A stretch of 64,000 bases of DNA from Acetobacteraceae bacterium (GTDB lineage Bacteria > Pseudomonadota > Alphaproteobacteria > Acetobacterales > Acetobacteraceae), in the NCBI GenBank assembly GCA_947475245.1, contig CANJLW010000003.1, forward strand, positions 186,001 through 250,000. Direction: 5' to 3'. A model generated the notes under the pieces. It had not been told where the DNA came from. It saw only the letters and a list, made by a program, of their open reading frames with translations, and did not search any database. Made by a program: the position numbers and the translations under genes. Numbering within the stretch: position 1 is the first letter of the stretch; every line of letters starts with the position of its first letter. Shown here piece by piece: positions 33,255 to 42,217 of this stretch.

Positions 33255-34274
33255 ATGGCACATACAAGATTGAGGCGCTGGGCAATCGGGATCGCCGTGT
33301 TCGGCGCAGTGGCGGTGCTGCTGTCGCCGCTGTTCTTCACGATCTATCGGGCGATGATCTTCGACACGATCCCGCGCGACGACTACGCGACGTTCCTGCT
33401 GTGGGTCGCGCGCTCGCCGCAAGGGGCGATTCCCGACTCACCCTATTGTTATCGTCTGCTGACGATGCTGGCCGCGCTGCCGTTCCACATGCTGTTACCG
33501 GTGCTGCAATTTTCCGGTCAGCCGCAGGTCCGCTCGATCGAGTATATGCAAGCGACCGCCGCGATCGCGGCGTTGTCGTATGTCTGCGCCATTCTGGCGG
33601 GTTTCCTGAGTTACGCGACCGCGCGGGCGCAATGCGGGCTGGGGCGGCGTGACGCTGTCCTGGCCGGGGTGCTGCTGTTCGCGCTGTGCTGGCATGGGCA
33701 AATGTTCGGCATCGACTCAGTATCCATCGCCGTCCTCGCCGCCGCCCTCTGGGCACTCCCCTCTCTGTTCGGCTTTGCCGCCGTCGCGCTGCTGTCGGTG
33801 GGGTTCAACGAAAAGATCGGCATCGTGCTGGTGGTGTGGCTGACCGCGCGCCTGGTGTGCGACCGGGGCGAACGCGCCTGGGTATGGCCGCGCTGGCTGG
33901 CGGCATTGTCGGCGGTGGCGGTGTACGCCGCCATTCTGAAGACGCTGAACATGCCGGGGAACGAGTATCAGACGCAGCCCTTGGGCTATCTGGTGACATT
34001 GCGCGATAATCTTGCCGCGACGGCGTCGATGCGCGGCATCCTGTTGAACCTGCTGCCCACCGCGATCCTGGCGGCGATTGCGACGCTGGGTTGGGGAAGA
34101 CGGATCGGGCCGTTCCGCGCCGCGGACAGCCTGACCATTCCGGCTTTGGTGCTGGTGTCGCTGATCCTGACTCAGATGTTCCAGATGGGGCGCATCGTCA
34201 TGCACGCCGCGCCGCTGTTCGTCATTCCCGCCGCCGCCGCGTTTGGCCGCTGGGCCGATCGCGCCGAGCGTTGA
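33255..34274 (+). CDS. Multi-pass membrane protein of unknown function
   Basis: 339 residues from ATG 33255, preceded by AGGGGA. About eight membrane helices; a periplasmic loop after helix 1 contains DTIPRDDYATFLLW and SPYCYRLLTML, reminiscent of the Asp-containing first loop of membrane glycosyltransferases (GT-C), though the family is not identified. It follows the MBOAT and SGNH-like genes by 23 bases and probably belongs to the same surface-polymer modification unit. Confidence 0.65.
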   Translation: MAHTRLRRWAIGIAVFGAVAVLLSPLFFTIYRAMIFDTIPRDDYATFLLWVARSPQGAIPDSPYCYRLLTMLAALPFHMLLPVLQFSGQPQVRSIEYMQATAAIAALSYVCAILAGFLSYATARAQCGLGRRDAVLAGVLLFALCWHGQMFGIDSVSIAVLAAALWALPSLFGFAAVALLSVGFNEKIGIVLVVWLTARLVCDRGERAWVWPRWLAALSAVAVYAAILKTLNMPGNEYQTQPLGYLVTLRDNLAATASMRGILLNLLPTAILAAIATLGWGRRIGPFRAADSLTIPALVLVSLILTQMFQMGRIVMHAAPLFVIPAAAAFGRWADRAER

Positions 34275-34283
34275 GGGGTTGTC

Positions 34284-34296
34284 GGGGGGGGGGGGG
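34284..34296. repeat. Poly-G tract
   Basis: Thirteen consecutive G residues between the stop codons of two convergent genes (34274 and 34300). No other homopolymer of this length was noticed in the window. Confidence 0.9.
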
Positions 34297-34299
34297 CGG

Positions 34300-35190
34300 T
34301 CAGGCGGCCGCGGGTTGCTCTGCGGTCGGCACGCCGTCGGTCAGCGTCGTGCGGCGCAGGTCGCGCGGATAAGCCGCGTCGTCGTAACGGCGCGCGCGAT
34401 GCATGGTCGTGCGATTGTCCCACATCACCAGGTCACCGACGCGCCATTTGTGGGTGTAGACGAACTCCCGCTGCGTCGCGTGCTCGGTCAGTTCGCGCAG
34501 CAGCATCTGCGCCTCCGGCACCGGCAGGCCCAGGATGCGTCCGGCGTGCGAGGACAGGAACAACGACTTTCGCCCGGTGCCGCGATGGGTGCGGACCAGA
34601 CGCTGACGCACGGGGGCGAAGGCTTTCAATTCCTGCTCGGTAAAGGCCAAACCCAGCGCCCCCTTGGAAAAGATGCGGCTGTGTTCGGTGATCATGTCCT
34701 CAATCTGCGCCTTGGTGCGAGCGTCCAGCATGTCATAGGCGGCGCGCATGTCGGCGAACTGCGTGTCGCCGCCTTGCGGCGGCAGGACATGCGCGGAGAG
34801 CAGCGAATAGCGCGCCGGGATCGCCTTGTAGCTGCTGTCGCTGTGCCAAAGCTGATTGCCCAGGCCCGACAGGCGCTTGCGGTCGTCACGTTCCAGAATG
34901 CTGCCGTCCGGCGCGAGGTTGGAGATGTCGGACAGCGCCGGATCGCTCAGCCTCACTCCAGCGGCGGCGACGATCTGGGTATAGGGCGGCTCCACGTCGC
35001 CCAGGCTTTTGGTGAAGGCGATCTGCTGCTCGGTGCTCAGCGGGGCGGGATTGCGAAACACCAGCACGGCGTAGCGATCCATGCCCGCCTCGATCGCATC
35101 GATTTCGGCCTGACCGATGGGACGGGCGATGTCGATCCCGACGCATTCCGCGCCGATCACGGGGTGCAACGGATTAAAGGTTACGGTCAC
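34300..35190 (-). CDS. TauD/TfdA family alpha-ketoglutarate-dependent dioxygenase
   Basis: 296 residues from a GTG start at 35190, chosen because GGAGG lies 7 bases upstream; a much longer open frame continues upstream without protein-like sequence. The iron-binding His116-x-Asp118 (LWHSDSSYK) is clear, and the distal His lies in NRTTMHRARRYD, followed by the 2-oxoglutarate-binding Arg region RDLRRTTL. These enzymes hydroxylate taurine, 2,4-D or similar acids. The substrate is unknown. It diverges from an alpha/beta hydrolase gene. Confidence 0.9.
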   Translation of the reverse strand: MTVTFNPLHPVIGAECVGIDIARPIGQAEIDAIEAGMDRYAVLVFRNPAPLSTEQQIAFTKSLGDVEPPYTQIVAAAGVRLSDPALSDISNLAPDGSILERDDRKRLSGLGNQLWHSDSSYKAIPARYSLLSAHVLPPQGGDTQFADMRAAYDMLDARTKAQIEDMITEHSRIFSKGALGLAFTEQELKAFAPVRQRLVRTHRGTGRKSLFLSSHAGRILGLPVPEAQMLLRELTEHATQREFVYTHKWRVGDLVMWDNRTTMHRARRYDDAAYPRDLRRTTLTDGVPTAEQPAAA

Positions 35191-35351
35191 GGCACGCCCT
35201 CCGGAGGCTTGGTCTTGGCGGTAATTTGGACCCGGAGCGCGCGCGACCGCAAGCGGAGGGGGATTCACGTTCGATTGGCCGATTGGCGAGCGACGAGCGA
35301 TCCGATATGCACGCCGCTCGATCGGGACGAACAACCAAGAGACAGCGCGCC

Positions 35352-36212
35352 ATGCCCAACAGCCCAACCGCGAGGACCGGTGCCAAGCCCGCGCCCGTCT
35401 GGACACCGGTTCCGATTCCGCCGCAGGCACCGACGACCGACGGGCATGTGATCCTGCCCGACGCCACCCGGATTTGGTATTGGGATACCGGCCCCACGTC
35501 CGGCCGGCCGGTTGTTCTGCTGCACGCGGGGACGCAAAGCGCCGATGGCTGGCTTTATCAGCAACCGGTGCTCGCCAAGGCCGGCTATCGCGCGATCGGC
35601 TATTCGCGGCGCGGCTATCGGGGCTCCGATGCCGGCGATCCCGCGAATCCCGGGGTCGGCGCCGACGACCTGCGCGCGCTGATCGAGCATCTGAAGCTGG
35701 ATAAGGTCGATCTGGTCGCCGCCGCGCAGGGCGGGTTTTTCGCACTGGATTATACGCTGGCCTGGCCCGAGACTGTGCGCAGCCTGTCGATCGTTTCGTC
35801 GCTGATGGGTATTGTCGAGCCCGACTATCAGGCAGTGAACGCGCGGCTGCGGCCGAAGTTCTTCGCCGATCTGCCGCACGAGTTTCAGGAATTGTCGCCG
35901 TCGTACCGCGCCGGCAATCCCGATGGTCTGGCGGCCTGGCTGGAACTCGATCACACCGCGATCGTGGGCGTGCGCGTGACGCCCAAGGTGAAGGCGCCGC
36001 TGACCTGGGCACGCCTGGAATCGATCCGGCAGCCGACCTGGCTGACGACGGGGGAATCCGACCTTTACACCCCGCCCGCGCTGTTGCGGATGCAGGCCCA
36101 ACACATGCCGCATGCCGAGGTTACGACCATCGCCGAGGCCGGACACAGCCCGTACTGGGAACAACCCGAGATTTTCAACAGCCAGTTGCTCTCCTTCCTC
36201 GGTCGGCACTGA
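35352..36212 (+). CDS. Alpha/beta hydrolase-like protein lacking the nucleophile Ser
   Basis: 286 residues from ATG 35352 (ATG 35307 possible). The alpha/beta fold is evident: PVVLLHAGTQSADGW, AIGYSRRGYRGSD and the C-terminal ITTGESD/AEAGHSPYWEQPE segments with the acid and His. The nucleophile elbow, normally G-x-S-x-G, reads LVAAAQGGF, with Ala at position 125 where Ser is expected. The protein may be a non-hydrolytic family member or may use another residue. It sits beside a TauD-type dioxygenase and a binding-protein gene. Confidence 0.8.
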   Translation: MPNSPTARTGAKPAPVWTPVPIPPQAPTTDGHVILPDATRIWYWDTGPTSGRPVVLLHAGTQSADGWLYQQPVLAKAGYRAIGYSRRGYRGSDAGDPANPGVGADDLRALIEHLKLDKVDLVAAAQGGFFALDYTLAWPETVRSLSIVSSLMGIVEPDYQAVNARLRPKFFADLPHEFQELSPSYRAGNPDGLAAWLELDHTAIVGVRVTPKVKAPLTWARLESIRQPTWLTTGESDLYTPPALLRMQAQHMPHAEVTTIAEAGHSPYWEQPEIFNSQLLSFLGRH

Positions 36213-36248
36213 ACCGCGCCGATCATGTTCATGACAGGAATTTTTCCC

Positions 36249-37820
36249 ATGTCGTTACGTTTCGCCCTCCTCGCGTTCGGCTTGATCGCGTCGTCCACGA
36301 TGAACGCGCGCGCGATCGATCTGACGATCGGACGCGCGACGGAGCATAACTCGCTGGATCCGTTGTTCTCCGATTTGGGCAACGACGTCGCCACGGCGGA
36401 GAATATGTTCGACAGCCTGGTGCATTTCGACGCGAGGTTGCAGGTGCATCCGCATCTCGCGGAGTCCTGGAAACTGCTGGATCCGCTGACCTGGGAAATC
36501 AAGCTGCGCAAGGGCGTGAAATTCCATGACGGCTCGGATTTTACCGGGGAGGACGTGGCCTACTCCCTGAAGCGCGCGCGCAATGTGCCGAACAGCCCCG
36601 GACCGCTGTCGACGTTTGTGCGCCCGGTGAAGGAGACCGAGGTGATCGATGCGCATACGATCCGTGTGCATACGGAAGCACCGACGCCGCTGCTGATGGA
36701 CATGATCGGGCGGGTGTTCATGACCCCGGCGAAGTTGGGAACGCAGGTCCTGACCGAGGATTTCAACGCCGGACGCGCCATGATCGGTACCGGCCCGTAC
36801 CGGTTCAAGTTATCGCTGCCGGGCGACAAGGTGGTGGCGGAGGCCAATCCCGGTTACTGGCAGGGTACGCCGAAGTTCAATACGGTGACGCTGAAGTTCC
36901 TCGCGAACCCGGCGGCGCGCAGCGCGGCGTTGCTGTCGGGCTCGGTCGACGTGATCGAGCAAATCCCGCCGTCGGATATTTCGGTGTTTCAGAACAGGAA
37001 CGACGTTACGCTGTATTCGGCGGTGTCCAGCCGCATCGTCTATATCGCGATGGATCAGGGACGCGACGAGAGCCCGCATATCACCGACAAGGACGGCAAG
37101 CCGATGACCGTCAATCCGCTGAAGGACCGGCGGGTGCGGCTGGCGCTGTCGAAGATGATCAATCGCCAGGGCATCGTGGAGCGCGTGTTGGCGGGCGCCG
37201 GGGAACCGGCCGGGCAGATCGTGGCGGACGGCATGGGCGGGCACGATCCGTCGCTGAAGCCGATGCCGTTCGATATCGCCGATGCGAAGCGCCTGCTGAA
37301 AGAGGCGGGCTATCCCGACGGCTTCGGGTTAACGTTCCACGGATCAAACAACCGCTTCCCCAACGATTCCCAGGTGGCGCAGGCCTTGGGGCAAATGTTC
37401 TCCCGCGGGGGGATCCGGGTGAACGCGGTGGAGGTGTTGCCCTATAACGTCTATGCCCCGCAGGCGACGCAGCGGAAGTTCAGCATTTTCCACTTCAGCT
37501 ACGGCAGCGTGGCGAGCAGTTCGTTGAACGGTCTGTCGGGCGTGCTGGCGACGTACGACGCGCAGGCCGGCACCGGCTCTCTGAACCGGGCGCGCTATTC
37601 GAACAAGGAGTTCGACGCCGTCCTGAAACAGGCGACCGGGGAGTTCGACACCGACAAGCGGAACAAACTGCTGGCGGATGCAACCCGCATCGCGATCGAG
37701 GATGCCGGGATTCTGCCGCTGTATTGGCAGAAGCTGTATTGGGCGGCGCGCAAGGGCTACGCGATGGATGCCAATCGCGGGGAATCCACCACGGCGCATT
37801 TCGTGACGCCGGTGCCGTAA
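36249..37820 (+). CDS. ABC transporter substrate-binding protein, family 5
   Basis: 523 residues from ATG 36249, preceded by AGGA; ATGs at 36225 and 36231 are alternatives. The signal peptide ends near NARA-ID. SBP_bac_5 signatures include DPLTWEIKLRKGVKFHDGSDFTGEDVAYS and ALLSGSVDVIEQIPPSD. It resembles the protein at 19.4 kb in layout. No permease genes are adjacent, so it must work with components encoded elsewhere. It follows the alpha/beta hydrolase by 36 bases. Confidence 0.87.
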   Translation: MSLRFALLAFGLIASSTMNARAIDLTIGRATEHNSLDPLFSDLGNDVATAENMFDSLVHFDARLQVHPHLAESWKLLDPLTWEIKLRKGVKFHDGSDFTGEDVAYSLKRARNVPNSPGPLSTFVRPVKETEVIDAHTIRVHTEAPTPLLMDMIGRVFMTPAKLGTQVLTEDFNAGRAMIGTGPYRFKLSLPGDKVVAEANPGYWQGTPKFNTVTLKFLANPAARSAALLSGSVDVIEQIPPSDISVFQNRNDVTLYSAVSSRIVYIAMDQGRDESPHITDKDGKPMTVNPLKDRRVRLALSKMINRQGIVERVLAGAGEPAGQIVADGMGGHDPSLKPMPFDIADAKRLLKEAGYPDGFGLTFHGSNNRFPNDSQVAQALGQMFSRGGIRVNAVEVLPYNVYAPQATQRKFSIFHFSYGSVASSSLNGLSGVLATYDAQAGTGSLNRARYSNKEFDAVLKQATGEFDTDKRNKLLADATRIAIEDAGILPLYWQKLYWAARKGYAMDANRGESTTAHFVTPVP

Positions 37821-37833
37821 TCGGCGGGCGGCT

Positions 37834-39108
37834 TCATGCCGCCTCCCGCCACGTCGGGGGCCGAGCAAGCAGGGCGGCCAGCAGGCCGAAGCCGGACAGG
37901 ACCGCGAAACACAGCAGCGAGGTTTCATACCCGCCGGTGTAATCGCGCAGTACGCCCGACAACAGCGGGCCGGATGCCTGCGCCAGCACCTGGACCGACA
38001 GCGCGATGCCGCGGATTGCGCCATAGCTTGTGCGCCCGAAATAATCGGCCCAGGCGATCGGCAGCATCGTCAGCAGTCCGCCGATCCCCGCGCCGAACAC
38101 CGCGCCGCCGCAGAACGCCGCCGGCAGGGATTGCACCGACAGCAGCACAAGCGTGCCAACGCAGAGCAATCCGCCGATCATGGCCAGTTTCACGCGCATG
38201 GGGACCCGCGCCGGGATCAGGCCGAAAACCATGCTGGCGACGCCGGACATCAGCGAGAAAAAACTGACGACGCCGGCCGCCGCGACCGGTTCCAGGCCGC
38301 GTTCGATCAGGAACGGGGCCTGATGCAGGCTGACGCCGGCCTGCACCGGATAGGCCAGCAAGGTGAACAACGACAGCAGCCAGAAGGCGCGGGTGCGCAA
38401 CGCCTCGGCGCGGGTGAACGACGGCTCCCGCCGCGCCGCCGGCGAGCCCGGGCGCGCGGGCCCATCGGGTGTCCTGCCGTCGGGAGAAAGGCCCAGATCC
38501 TCGGGGCGGCGCACCATCAGCAGCCAGACCGGCACGAAGCCGACCACCAGCACGGTCAGGCCGGTGGCGATCCAGCCGCCGCGCCAGCCGCCCTGGGTCA
38601 TCGCGAGTTGCGCGACGATGGGCAGCGTGACCAACCCGGCCATCTGCCCCAGGGTCGCGAGGCTGGTGGCCAAGGAGCGACGGGCGATAAACCAGTTGTT
38701 GACCGCGCCGTAGATGCCGAGATCGAAAGGACCGGCGAAGTTCATGCGGGCGATGCAGAACAGCAGATAGAACATCGGCAGCGAGACGGTGAACGACAGG
38801 CCGAGATTGGCGATGCCGGTGGTCAGCACGGCGATGCACAGCACACGGCGCGCGCCGTCGCGATCGAGCAGGCGCCCGAGTACGGGGGACGCGATGGCGG
38901 CCAGCACGCCGCCCAACGATACCGCGCCGGAGATGGCGGCACGCGACCAGCCGAATTCCTGCGTCATCGGCGCCACGAACACCGACAGCGTCGCCACCGC
39001 GCCGCCCTGGCGGGACAGCCCGGCGCAGCTCGCGCAGGCCAGGATGATCCATCCATAGTAAAACGGCAGGTGCCGGACCAGGAGTCGCGGCAGGAACGGT
39101 GCTGTCAT
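37834..39108 (-). CDS. MFS transporter
   Basis: 424 residues, twelve predicted helices. It begins HLPFYYGWIILACASCAG, contains FVAPMTQEFGWSRAAISGA in loop 1 and the MFS motif GRLLDRDGARR near 80, which is the pattern of OFA/monocarboxylate-type carriers in proteobacteria. It probably imports or exports an organic anion. It diverges from the aldo/keto reductase gene, with a 72-base shared upstream region. Confidence 0.85.
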   Translation of the reverse strand: MTAPFLPRLLVRHLPFYYGWIILACASCAGLSRQGGAVATLSVFVAPMTQEFGWSRAAISGAVSLGGVLAAIASPVLGRLLDRDGARRVLCIAVLTTGIANLGLSFTVSLPMFYLLFCIARMNFAGPFDLGIYGAVNNWFIARRSLATSLATLGQMAGLVTLPIVAQLAMTQGGWRGGWIATGLTVLVVGFVPVWLLMVRRPEDLGLSPDGRTPDGPARPGSPAARREPSFTRAEALRTRAFWLLSLFTLLAYPVQAGVSLHQAPFLIERGLEPVAAAGVVSFFSLMSGVASMVFGLIPARVPMRVKLAMIGGLLCVGTLVLLSVQSLPAAFCGGAVFGAGIGGLLTMLPIAWADYFGRTSYGAIRGIALSVQVLAQASGPLLSGVLRDYTGGYETSLLCFAVLSGFGLLAALLARPPTWREAA

Positions 39109-39180
39109 TGCGTCAGGCCGGTTTCACGTTCGGCCATTCCCTTCTATATGCGACGTCAGACATATCGGGAGGCAACGCCA

Positions 39181-40170
<990 letters not shown>

Positions 40171-40192
40171 ACCGACGACAGGGACGCGACAC

Positions 40193-41176
40193 ATGAGCGT
40201 TTTCAACAATCGGATCGGCCGGCGCGGCGTCCTGGCCGGTGGTGCCGCCGCCGCCGCTTTCGGACCCGCGGTTGCCCAGGAGATCGCGTGGCCGACACGT
40301 CCGGTGAAGGTCATCGTCCCCTTCCCCGCCGGCGGGGCGTCGGACTTCATCGCTCGCTTGTGGGGCGACAAGCTACAGGGCGTTTATGGGCAACCGTTCG
40401 TGCTGGACAATCGCGGCGGCGCGTCCGGGACGATCGGGTTGGAATCGGTGATCCGCTCGCAGCCCGACGGGCACACGCTGCTGCAAACCCCGAACTCCCC
40501 GATCACCGTGCTGCCGCATCTGCGTAAGGTGAACTACGACGCCACGCGCGACCTGCTGCCGATCGCGCGCGTCGGCGATATGCTGACGGGATTTGTGATC
40601 GTGCCATCGCTGGGCATCAACACGATAGCGGAGTTGATTGCCTATGCGAAAAAGAATCCGGGCAAGCTGTCCTATGGCTCCGCCGGTCTGGGCACCGCGA
40701 CGCATCTGCGGATCGAGATGCTGAAGCTGCGGGCCGGGATCGACATTCTGCACGTGCCGTATCGCGGCAGCGGAGAGGCGCTGAACGATCTGCTGGCGGG
40801 CAATATTCATCTGATGAACGAGATCATCACGCTGCCGCACGTCAAGGCGGGCAAACTGAAGTTGCTGGCCATGAACTATCCGACGCGGCATCCGGATTTT
40901 CCGGACGTGCCGACGATGACGGAGGTCGGGTTTCCGAATTCCGACGTGCCGATCTGGTATTCGCTGCACTTGCCCGCCGGGGCGCCAAAGGAGCTGGTCA
41001 CGCGGCTGAACGCGAAGATCGTCGAGATCGCGAAGACGGAGGACATGATCCGCCGCATGCGCGAGATCAACATCGTGGTGCCGATCCAGACTCCGGAGGA
41101 ACTCGCCGCCTACCGCGACGCGGATTTCGCGGCCAACGGCATGTTGGTCAAGGAGGCGAACGTTCGGTTGGACTGA
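40193..41176 (+). CDS. Bug family tripartite tricarboxylate transporter binding protein
   Basis: 327 residues. A twin-arginine-type signal (RIGRRGVLAGGAAAAAFG, cleaved after VAQ) precedes the mature protein. TctC/Bug features include WPTRPVKVIVPFPAGGASDFIARL, VLDNRGGASGTIG, the PDGHTLL block and YRGSGEALNDLLAGNI. It would capture carboxylates in the periplasm for TctAB permeases, but no tctA or tctB is nearby, as is common for this expanded family. Its stop codon lies inside a terminator hairpin. Confidence 0.92.
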   Translation: MSVFNNRIGRRGVLAGGAAAAAFGPAVAQEIAWPTRPVKVIVPFPAGGASDFIARLWGDKLQGVYGQPFVLDNRGGASGTIGLESVIRSQPDGHTLLQTPNSPITVLPHLRKVNYDATRDLLPIARVGDMLTGFVIVPSLGINTIAELIAYAKKNPGKLSYGSAGLGTATHLRIEMLKLRAGIDILHVPYRGSGEALNDLLAGNIHLMNEIITLPHVKAGKLKLLAMNYPTRHPDFPDVPTMTEVGFPNSDVPIWYSLHLPAGAPKELVTRLNAKIVEIAKTEDMIRRMREINIVVPIQTPEELAAYRDADFAANGMLVKEANVRLD

Positions 41177-41188
41177 ACGTTCGCCTTT
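41154..41188. terminator. Terminator hairpin spanning the Bug-gene stop codon
   Basis: AGGCGAACGTTC (41154-41165) and GAACGTTCGCCT (41175-41186) form a perfect 12-base stem with a 9-base loop, followed by TT. The gene's TGA (41174-41176) lies at the loop/stem junction. The convergent luciferase-like gene ends 20 bases later, so the hairpin probably serves both strands. Confidence 0.7.
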
Positions 41189-41195
41189 CCGACGT

Positions 41196-42053
41196 TTACC
41201 CGTTCACACCGCGCATGAAGCCGGCGATTTCGTCGATCACCGGCAGCGCGGTGTCGGCTTTTTCGGATTCAACGTTGAACACCACGCGTTCCACGCCCAG
41301 GTCTTCATAGCGCTTCATCAGGTCGGCTTCGCGGCGGGGGAACCACACGGTTATGGCGATGGAGGCCGGGTCGCGACCGGCTTCTTCCGCCATTTTGCGG
41401 AATTCCGGGATCATGTCGGCGATTTCCTTGTAGCCGCCGCGCGCGGCCTGCGGAATCCAGCCGTCGCCGTAACGGATCGCCCGACGAGCAGAGTAGGGGA
41501 AGGCACCGCCGACGATGACTTGCGGGTGGGGTTTTTGGACAGGCTTCGGCCAGGTCATCATGGGGTCGAAGTTGACGAATTCGCCATGATACTCCGCCTT
41601 TGACTTCGTCCATATTTCCTTCATCGCCTCGATATTCTCCCGTGCCTTTTTATGCCGGGTGGCGAAGACGGTGCCGTGGTTTTCCATTTCGTCCTGGTTC
41701 CAGCCGTTCCCGATTCCAAACAGGAACCGTCCGCCGGAGACCTGATCGATCGAGGCGACCAGCTTCGCGGTCTGGATGGGATCGCGCTGGGCCACGAGGC
41801 ATACGCCGGTGCCGACCATCAGTTTCTTGGTCGCCATGGCCGCCGCGGTCAGCGTCACGAACGGGTCCATGGTGTCATAGTATTTCTTCGGCAGATCGCC
41901 GCCGGCGGGAAACGGGCTTTTGCGGGTCAGCGGGATGTTGGAATGTTCCGGCGCCCAGACGGACTCGAAGCCCCGCTCTTCCAGAGCCACGCCCAGTTCT
42001 CCCGGGCCCATCGAATAGTCGGTGAAAAACATCGACACGCCGAATTTCAGCAT
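41196..42053 (-). CDS. LLM class F420-dependent oxidoreductase-like protein
   Basis: 285 residues. It begins MLKFGVSMFFTDYSM and contains LEERGFESVWAPEHSNIP, LMVGTGVCLVAQRDPIQTAK and SGGRFLFGIGNGWNQDEMENHG, which match the TIGR03619-type F420-dependent luciferase-like family. The cofactor assignment is by similarity only and FMN is possible. The substrate is unknown. It diverges from an MFS gene, with a 13-base tandem repeat in between. Confidence 0.82.
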   Translation of the reverse strand: MLKFGVSMFFTDYSMGPGELGVALEERGFESVWAPEHSNIPLTRKSPFPAGGDLPKKYYDTMDPFVTLTAAAMATKKLMVGTGVCLVAQRDPIQTAKLVASIDQVSGGRFLFGIGNGWNQDEMENHGTVFATRHKKARENIEAMKEIWTKSKAEYHGEFVNFDPMMTWPKPVQKPHPQVIVGGAFPYSARRAIRYGDGWIPQAARGGYKEIADMIPEFRKMAEEAGRDPASIAITVWFPRREADLMKRYEDLGVERVVFNVESEKADTALPVIDEIAGFMRGVNG

Positions 42054-42137
42054 GGTGCGCTCCTTGGTTATCCTCGGCGCGCATCATGCACCGGAGCCAC
42101 CCACTTCTCCACCCCACCCCGCGTAACGTCCCAGAGG

Positions 42138-42174
42138 GGCGTCCCGGAGTGGCGTCCCGGAGTGGCGTCCGGGG
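42138..42174. repeat. 13-base tandem repeat upstream of MFS gene
   Basis: Two perfect copies of GGCGTCCCGGAGT (42138-42150, 42151-42163) are followed by a shortened third copy (GGCGTCCGGGG). A degenerate copy may lie just before. It is in the 164-base region between divergent genes and may be a regulator-binding array or a slippage product. Confidence 0.75.
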
Positions 42175-42217
42175 TTGGGCTTGGCTACACACGTCCCACC
42201 GCAATGGGGGAAATATC

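Noticed and set aside
35191-36012. N-terminal extension of the TauD/TfdA gene upstream of the GTG at 35190
   Set aside because: Arg/Pro/Ser-rich antisense of the alpha/beta hydrolase gene; the GTG has a good ribosome site and the right family start.
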